Below, piece after piece: positions 59,459 to 64,000 of a DNA stretch of 64,000 nucleotides; position 1 is the stretch's first letter; the number at the start of each line of letters is the position of its first letter. Under the pieces are notes generated by a model that saw nothing but the letters and a program-made list of their open reading frames with translations, searched no databases and was not told the DNA's origin. Location of the stretch: contig NZ_KE383932.1 in NCBI RefSeq assembly GCF_000422845.1, forward strand, positions 124,070 to 188,069. Direction: 5' to 3'. Made by a program: the position numbers and the translations under genes. Source of the stretch: Oceanobacter kriegii DSM 6294 (GTDB lineage: Bacteria; Pseudomonadota; Gammaproteobacteria; Pseudomonadales; Oceanobacteraceae).

Positions 59459-59493
59459 ATAAGTGAAGGCGCTGACTGTAAGTGAAGGTGCTG
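59459..59493. repeat. Two AAGTGAAGGYGCTGA direct repeats
   Basis: AAGTGAAGGCGCTGA and AAGTGAAGGTGCTGA follow each other within 35 bases in the pth upstream region. They are too short and too few to classify. Confidence 0.55.
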
Positions 59494-59540
59494 AAAGCAA
59501 AGCTACTAAGAAGCAGAAACACTAAAGCAGCAGAGCCACT

Positions 59541-59596
59541 AAAAAAAAAGCGGAGTAACCGCATCTGGCACGCCAGATGAAGCCACTCCGCTTTCC
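59541..59596 (-). terminator. Rho-independent terminator after rplY
   Basis: On the minus strand AAAGCGGAGT pairs with ACTCCGCTTT around an inner CATCTGGC / GCCAGATG hairpin, and nine T follow. It is the strongest terminator in the window. Confidence 0.9.
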
Positions 59597-59620
59597 GATG
59601 CTTTCAGCAAGCGGGCGAAA

Positions 59621-60238
59621 TTATTCGCCAGCTTCTTCTTCAGCTTCTTCTTCGCTACCGCCTTTCTGAGCCAGAACGGAAACAACAGCAGTGTCGTGTT
59701 CTGCGCCGTGAGACAGAGCCAGGGACTCAACGCCTTCTGGCAGTTTCAGGTCAGTCAGGTGGATAACGGTGCCAACTTCAACGGCAGCCAGATCAACTTC
59801 GATGAATTCTGGCAGGTTTTCAGCAGTGGTCACGATGTCCAGGCTGGTCAGCTGGTGAGCGATTTTACCGCCGCCAACTTTAACGCCTACGCAGCTTTCT
59901 TCGTTGATGAAGTGCAGAGGAACGGTAGCCTTGATCTTGGAATCAGCAGTTACACGCAGGAAGTCGGCGTGCCATACCATGTCTTTGGCTGGGTGACGCT
60001 GCAGATCTTTCAGGATTGCAGTTTCAGTTTTGCCTTCGATGTCCAGAGTGATAACGCTGCTGTAGAACGCTTCGTTTTCCAGCAGTTTTTTCAGTTCGTT
60101 AGCCTTCAGAGTGATGGCTACTGGCGCAGCTTCGCCACCGTAAACGATAGCTGGAACGCCGTTGTTGTGACGCAGGCGGCGGCTCGCACCCTTACCCTGA
60201 TCTTCACGAACAACTGCAGATACTGTGAAATCTGACAT
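59621..60238 (-). CDS. rplY: Ribosomal protein bL25 (Ctc form)
   Basis: 205 residues: an N-terminal L25 5S-rRNA-binding domain (EDQGKGASRRLRHNNGVPAI) and the C-terminal beta domain of the long Ctc form, ending in a Glu-rich tail. GAGG lies eight bases before the ATG. A hairpin with a T-tract stands only about 24 bases upstream of the start. Confidence 0.96.
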   Translation of the reverse strand: MSDFTVSAVVREDQGKGASRRLRHNNGVPAIVYGGEAAPVAITLKANELKKLLENEAFYSSVITLDIEGKTETAILKDLQRHPAKDMVWHADFLRVTADSKIKATVPLHFINEESCVGVKVGGGKIAHQLTSLDIVTTAENLPEFIEVDLAAVEVGTVIHLTDLKLPEGVESLALSHGAEHDTAVVSVLAQKGGSEEEAEEEAGE

Positions 60239-60261
60239 TATAAATACCTCATTATTGATAG

Positions 60262-60296
60262 AAAAAACCGCCGGGGCTTGCGACCAGCCCGGGCGG
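60262..60296 (-). terminator. Terminator/attenuator between prs and rplY
   Basis: On the minus strand CCGCCCGGGCT / AGCCCCGGCGG forms two 5-bp blocks around one C-C mismatch, followed by six T. It leaves only about 24 bases before the rplY ATG, so rplY would need read-through or an unusually placed promoter. Confidence 0.8.
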
Positions 60297-60348
60297 CTTG
60301 TGCTGCCTGTTGTTCAAGCAGCGTCAGTGCCTGTTGTTAATCCGGAGA

Positions 60349-61290
60349 TTAACGGAACATGGCGCTGATGGATTCTTCGTTGTTAACGCGGCGTACGGCT
60401 TCAGCCAACAGACCGGCAATGGTCAGCTGACGGATGGTGCCGGTAGCGCGAGCAGCTTCGGACAGAGGAATGGTGTCGGTAACAACCAGCTCGTCCAGCT
60501 CAGTATTGCTCAGGCGTTCAACAGCGGGGCCGGATAGTACAGGATGTGTACAGTAGGCGACAACTTTTTCTGCACCGAATTCTTTCAGTGCCTTGGCTGC
60601 GTGGCACAGGGTGCCAGCGGTATCGACCATGTCGTCAACCAGTACACAAGTACGACCTTTTACGTCACCGATGATGTTCATAACTTCAGCAACGTTGGCT
60701 TTAGGACGACGCTTGTCGATGATCGCCAGATCCACACCCATCTGTTTGGCAATAGCACGAGCACGTACTACACCGCCGATGTCCGGGGATACCACAATCA
60801 GATTTTCGTAGTTTTGACGCTCGAGGTCGTCCAGCAGAACCGGGGAGCCGTATACGTTATCAACCGGGATGTCGAAGAAGCCCTGGATCTGGTCAGCGTG
60901 CAGGTCAACGGTCAGCAGACGGTCGATACCAGCACCAGCCATCATGTCAGCAACAGCGCGTGCAGAAATAGGCACACGGGCAGAACGAGGACGACGGTCC
61001 TGACGGGCGTAACCGAAGTAAGGAACCACGGCGGTGATACGGCCAGCAGATGCGCGACGCAGGCCGTCAGCCATCAGGATCAGTTCCATCAGGTTGTCGT
61101 TGGTCGGAGCGCAGGTTGGCTGGATGATGAAAACGTCTTTACCACGAACGTTTTCGTCGATCTCGATGGTGATTTCACCATCGCTGAATTTGCCTACTTG
61201 GGCGTTACCCAGGGGAATGTCCAGACGTTCAGCCAGCAGACGGGCCAGTTCCGGGTTAGCATTACCGGTAAATACCATCAATTTAGACAC
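60349..61290 (-). CDS. prs: Ribose-phosphate pyrophosphokinase Prs
   Basis: 313 residues. [19 protein letters not shown] is the start, [20 protein letters not shown] the ATP-binding part, and [13 protein letters not shown] the PRPP-binding motif. It makes PRPP for nucleotide, His and Trp synthesis. The start is GTG at 61290. It follows tRNA-Gln by 46 bases, as in Pseudomonas. Confidence 0.97.
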   Translation of the reverse strand: MSKLMVFTGNANPELARLLAERLDIPLGNAQVGKFSDGEITIEIDENVRGKDVFIIQPTCAPTNDNLMELILMADGLRRASAGRITAVVPYFGYARQDRRPRSARVPISARAVADMMAGAGIDRLLTVDLHADQIQGFFDIPVDNVYGSPVLLDDLERQNYENLIVVSPDIGGVVRARAIAKQMGVDLAIIDKRRPKANVAEVMNIIGDVKGRTCVLVDDMVDTAGTLCHAAKALKEFGAEKVVAYCTHPVLSGPAVERLSNTELDELVVTDTIPLSEAARATGTIRQLTIAGLLAEAVRRVNNEESISAMFR

Positions 61291-61336
61291 GAAAGTCCCC
61301 TTTGATACGGTTAGTCAGCGATGGGAAGAAAAGAGT

Positions 61337-61411
61337 TGGCTGAGGTGGCAGGACTCGAACCTGCGAATGACGGGATCAAAACCCGTTGCCTTACCACTTG
61401 GCGACACCCCA
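61337..61411 (-). tRNA. tRNA-Gln (anticodon TTG)
   Basis: Read on the minus strand, 75 bases including an encoded CCA end. The acceptor arms TGGGGTG and CACCTCA pair over seven positions. The anticodon loop reads TTTTGAT between ACGGG-type stem arms, giving TTG, and the T-arm is GCAGGTTCGAGTCCTGC. It lies three bases after the ispE stop and 46 bases before prs, so it is probably processed from an ispE-tRNA-prs transcript. Confidence 0.95.
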
Positions 61412-61414
61412 ACA

Positions 61415-62293
61415 TCAAGATGCACTGAATAATAGCGTATGGGCGGGAGATTGGTTAACTCCACGAGCCACAAAGGCGCGATATTCGGTGTTAATTTGCT
61501 CGAAAGCCGAGAAAGCTTCAGATTCGGTGTCGAAGCTGGCGAACACACAAGCTCCGGTTCCGGTCATCTGGGCAGGGGCGAATTTGGCGAGGGTTTTCAA
61601 AGCGTTATCTACATCGGGGTAGAGCTTCTGAACCACGGCCTGACAGTCATTTCTGCCGCCCTGCTCAAGCGCGATGCGAATACTAATTGCGGGTGTGTTC
61701 CTTGTCAAATCCTTATGCTGAAAAATTTCAGCGGTATTGGCATGAACATTCGGATGGATCACCACAAACCAGCGTTCGGCCAGTTCCGGTACCGGAGTCA
61801 GCTGCTCCCCCACGCCTTCCGCAAAGGCGGCATAGCCGTGTACAAACACAGGGACATCGGCACCCAGTGCCAGGCCAATATCCGCCAGTTCATCCAGATT
61901 CAGACCAACCTGCCAGAGGCTGTTCAAAGCCAGCAGGGTGGTGGCTGCGTCTGAACTGCCGCCACCAAGACCACCGCCCATCGGCAGGATTTTGGTCAGC
62001 TCAATATCTACACCGCCCAAGGTTTGCCCTAACGTGCGCTGCGCTTGCTGGATACAACGGGCGGCCTTGACGATCAGATTGTCTTCGCTGGCAACGCCGT
62101 CAATGGCTGGTGTCAGGTTGATCTGGTCGTCGCTGCGGGCGCTGAACGTCAGCTGGTCGCCGTAATCGAGAAACTGAAACAGTGTCTGTAGCTCGTGGTA
62201 ACCGTTAGCCCGGCGTCCGGTGATGTGCAGCATCAGGTTGAGCTTGGCCGGTGCCGGCAGGGTCAGGGAAGTCACAGCAGTTGTCTCAGTCAT
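61415..62293 (-). CDS. ispE: 4-diphosphocytidyl-2-C-methyl-D-erythritol kinase IspE
   Basis: 292 residues, GHMP kinase. It has LPAPAKLNLMLHITGRRANG at the N-terminus, the ATP loop PMGGGLGGGSSDAA and the C-terminal TGTGACVFASF. It acts in the MEP isoprenoid pathway. The ATG at 62293 overlaps the lolB end by 8 bases; another ATG at 62308 would add five residues. Confidence 0.96.
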   Translation of the reverse strand: MTETTAVTSLTLPAPAKLNLMLHITGRRANGYHELQTLFQFLDYGDQLTFSARSDDQINLTPAIDGVASEDNLIVKAARCIQQAQRTLGQTLGGVDIELTKILPMGGGLGGGSSDAATTLLALNSLWQVGLNLDELADIGLALGADVPVFVHGYAAFAEGVGEQLTPVPELAERWFVVIHPNVHANTAEIFQHKDLTRNTPAISIRIALEQGGRNDCQAVVQKLYPDVDNALKTLAKFAPAQMTGTGACVFASFDTESEAFSAFEQINTEYRAFVARGVNQSPAHTLLFSAS

Positions 62294-62870
62294 ACAGGGT
62301 CCAGTCATTGATCGCTACGGTCAGCTGGTAATCATACCCTTTCAGCTTAATCAGTCCTGGCAGCCAGCTGCCCTGATATTGCTGATAGCGTTTGAAGGTG
62401 ATGCTCCAGCCGTCCTGTTGCAGTGACGCCAGCATGCCGTATTCGTCGTATTCGGCCTGGGACTCAGAGCTGGGGGACGGTTGGCCCTTGATCCAGTAAC
62501 GAATGCCCTGAACCGGTATGTACCAGCCCATTTGCTCAGCCATTAATTGTTCGGCGGAGGCGGCGGTTAATGGCTCTTGTTGATCCGGCAGGGTCAACGA
62601 GGCCTGGTTTTGGTCGCCGTAGAGTCGGCTGGAGCCTTGACCCAGAGGGCCGGTAATAAACAGGTCGTATTGCTGGTGATCCTGTTCCCAGCGCAGGTAG
62701 CCGGTTACGGAGTCGTCCGGGCTGCGCACGGAAATCTTGCCGCGCACTTCAAAGTGCTGGATGCGATCCAGCTGGCTTTGTTGTTCGGTACTGGAGGAGG
62801 GCAGCAGACTGCAGCTGGCCAACAGTGCACTCAGCAGCACTGTCAGCAAGGGCGTAACAAAGGTCTTCAT
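62286..62870 (-). CDS. lolB: Outer-membrane lipoprotein receptor LolB
   Basis: 194 residues with a lipoprotein signal peptide: lipobox LLASC with Cys20 in VLLSALLASCSLLP. The mature part has FEVRGKISVRSPDDSVTGYL, typical of LolB. It receives lipoproteins from LolA and inserts them in the outer membrane. The start overlaps the end of the upstream TPR gene. Confidence 0.95.
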   Translation of the reverse strand: MKTFVTPLLTVLLSALLASCSLLPSSSTEQQSQLDRIQHFEVRGKISVRSPDDSVTGYLRWEQDHQQYDLFITGPLGQGSSRLYGDQNQASLTLPDQQEPLTAASAEQLMAEQMGWYIPVQGIRYWIKGQPSPSSESQAEYDEYGMLASLQQDGWSITFKRYQQYQGSWLPGLIKLKGYDYQLTVAINDWTLYD

Positions 62871-64000
62871 CAGAGTTGGTCTTTCTTCAATCCATGGCGC
62901 TTGAGGGTGTCGTCGAGAATCTGGCTGCTGGGGTTTTCTTTATAACCTTGCAGCCATACCTGATTGGCGGCACCGGTTTTACCCAGCATCCACAGGGCCT
63001 CGCCGTAATGAGCGGCAATTTCGTCATCCAGTAACAGCTGATGTGCGCGGCCAAGCAACACCGCAGCGGACTCATAGTCACCCAGCTTGAAGTAAGCCCA
63101 GCCCAGACTGTCGATGATGGGGGCGCTTTCCGGGTTCAGGCTGGCGGCTTTTTGCAGCATCGGCAGTGCTTCTTCCGCCCGGTCCAGACGGTCGACCAGT
63201 GTGTAACCCAGGGCATTCAATGCTTCGGAATTCTCTGGCTCAAGCTCAATCACACGGCGCAAGTCGGCTTCCATCTGTTCAAGGTTTTGAAGCTTTTCCC
63301 AAACCAGTGCGCGGGAGAACAGCAGTGAGGCGTTGTCCGGAGCCTTGTCGAGCAGCAGATTAAAGCGCTCCAGAGCGCCGTCGTACTGGCGATAGTCCAG
63401 CAGCAGATTGGCTTCAAGGGCCATCAACTCATCAGCACGGGCAGCGTTCAACTTGCGCAGTTTCTTCAGGTAGATGATGCCGCTGTCGAGGCCATTGGTC
63501 TGGATAATAATGTTGGCTGCATTCAGCTGTGCCGGAATGAATTCGCGTCCCTTGGTGATCTGGACAAAGTATTCCAGTGCCTGCTGGGGATTGCCGGTTT
63601 GTTCTTCCAGCCGACCAAGGTAAAACAGCGCCTGATTGCGGTGGCTGTTGCCGTCCAGCAGCAGTCGCAGGTGGTTGCGGGCAGCATCAATGCGTTGGGT
63701 GTCGAACTCCAGTAAGCCCAGTGATAACAGCAGGGTCTGGTCTTCCGGATATTGCTGATGCAGCTCGGCAAAGGCGCGGTAGGCGTGGTCTGAAAATTTG
63801 GGTCCCATATTCAGCAACAGACGGGCACGCATGACTTGCAGGCCCTTATGACCAGGGTGCTGTTCCAGCGTATGGTTGATCCAGTCGAGGGCTTCCGCCG
63901 TGCGGTTGGATTCTGCCAGCATGCGGGCCTTGAACACGGCGGCGCTGATTTGTTGTGGATCAATGCTCAGTGCCTGATCAAATTGCTGCTCGGCGATGCC
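62870..64000 (-). CDS. TPR-repeat protein upstream of lolB (5' end outside the window)
   Basis: The frame is open from 62870 to the window edge, so the N-terminus, and probably a signal peptide, is missing. At least 376 residues are visible, made of tandem tetratricopeptide helices, for example ALNALGYTLVDRLDRAEEAL and SLGWAYFKLGDYESAAVLLG. A large TPR protein precedes lolB in Pseudomonas and relatives. It probably acts as a scaffold in the envelope; the specific partner is unknown. Confidence 0.88.
   Translation of the reverse strand, partial: GIAEQQFDQALSIDPQQISAAVFKARMLAESNRTAEALDWINHTLEQHPGHKGLQVMRARLLLNMGPKFSDHAYRAFAELHQQYPEDQTLLLSLGLLEFDTQRIDAARNHLRLLLDGNSHRNQALFYLGRLEEQTGNPQQALEYFVQITKGREFIPAQLNAANIIIQTNGLDSGIIYLKKLRKLNAARADELMALEANLLLDYRQYDGALERFNLLLDKAPDNASLLFSRALVWEKLQNLEQMEADLRRVIELEPENSEALNALGYTLVDRLDRAEEALPMLQKAASLNPESAPIIDSLGWAYFKLGDYESAAVLLGRAHQLLLDDEIAAHYGEALWMLGKTGAANQVWLQGYKENPSSQILDDTLKRHGLKKDQL

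Overview
The window reads as a chromosomal segment of a marine-type gammaproteobacterium related to the Pseudomonadales/Oceanospirillales. This rests on gene order and protein motifs, because no database search was possible. The supporting clues are a Pseudomonas-like flagellar order (fliHIJ, then a STAS/PP2C/Hpt partner-switching trio, then fliK and fliLMNOPQR-flhB) and a sigma-54 promoter in front of fliL. A complete dcw cluster from mraZ to lpxC is followed by an M23 peptidase gene, secA, argJ and mutT. The neighbourhoods miaB-phoH-ybeY-corC-lnt and lolB-ispE-tRNA-Gln-prs-rplY-pth-ychF are also typical of the group. DNA composition is moderately GC-rich by eye, with AT-richer stretches in ftsA and in the gap at 57.1-57.6 kb.

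Layout. 0-2.1 kb: end of fliH, fliI, fliJ (flagellar export ATPase complex). 2.3-10.7 kb: a chemosensory operon STAS-cheY-cheA-cheW-MCP-cheR-cheD-cheB, whose order and soluble PAS receptor with a C-terminal CheR-docking pentapeptide match the Che2/F7 type. 10.8-13.25 kb: STAS protein, response regulator-PP2C-HATPase protein and Hpt protein, resembling HsbA/HsbR/HptB. 13.3-15.2 kb: fliK, bracketed on both sides by arrays of the heptamer CGACNCC. 15.3-21.8 kb: sigma-54 promoter and fliLMNOPQ, then an antiparallel pseudopilin-like gene, then fliR-flhB. 21.8-25.5 kb (minus strand): transglutaminase-like protein, cyclic-nucleotide-binding/rhodanese protein, DUF502 membrane protein and a bacterial voltage-gated channel. 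25.9-43.9 kb: dcw promoter with MraZ boxes, mraZ-rsmH-ftsL-ftsI-murE-murF-mraY-murD-ftsW-murG-murC-ddl-ftsQ-ftsA-ftsZ, then lpxC and a terminator. 44-49.5 kb: M23 peptidase, secA, argJ, mutT, terminator. 49.6-55.3 kb (minus): DUF6164-like protein, lnt, corC, ybeY, phoH-like, miaB. 55.6-57.1 kb: an unrecognised 200-residue protein, a 56-residue protein and a TetR regulator with paired candidate operators. 57.6-64 kb (minus): ychF, pth, rplY, prs, tRNA-Gln, ispE, lolB and a TPR protein cut by the window end.

How it works together. The first 22 kb builds the flagellar export gate, C-ring and hook-length ruler, with two signalling modules inside the same gene block: a cytosolic chemosensory array and a phosphorelay-driven partner switch that in Pseudomonas links motility and surface growth. 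The central block makes the peptidoglycan precursor and the divisome, ending in lipid A commitment (LpxC) and preprotein export (SecA). The right-hand part is translation, tRNA and envelope housekeeping.

Most of the window is well-known biology. The least ordinary items are the heptamer arrays flanking fliK, the pseudopilin gene lodged tail-to-tail inside fliQ/fliR, the chemosensory operon inserted between fliJ and the HsbA-like gene, the TetR/56-residue protein unit with matching operators, and the channel with an acidic selectivity filter. No CRISPR array, insertion sequence, prophage or clearly new defence system was seen.
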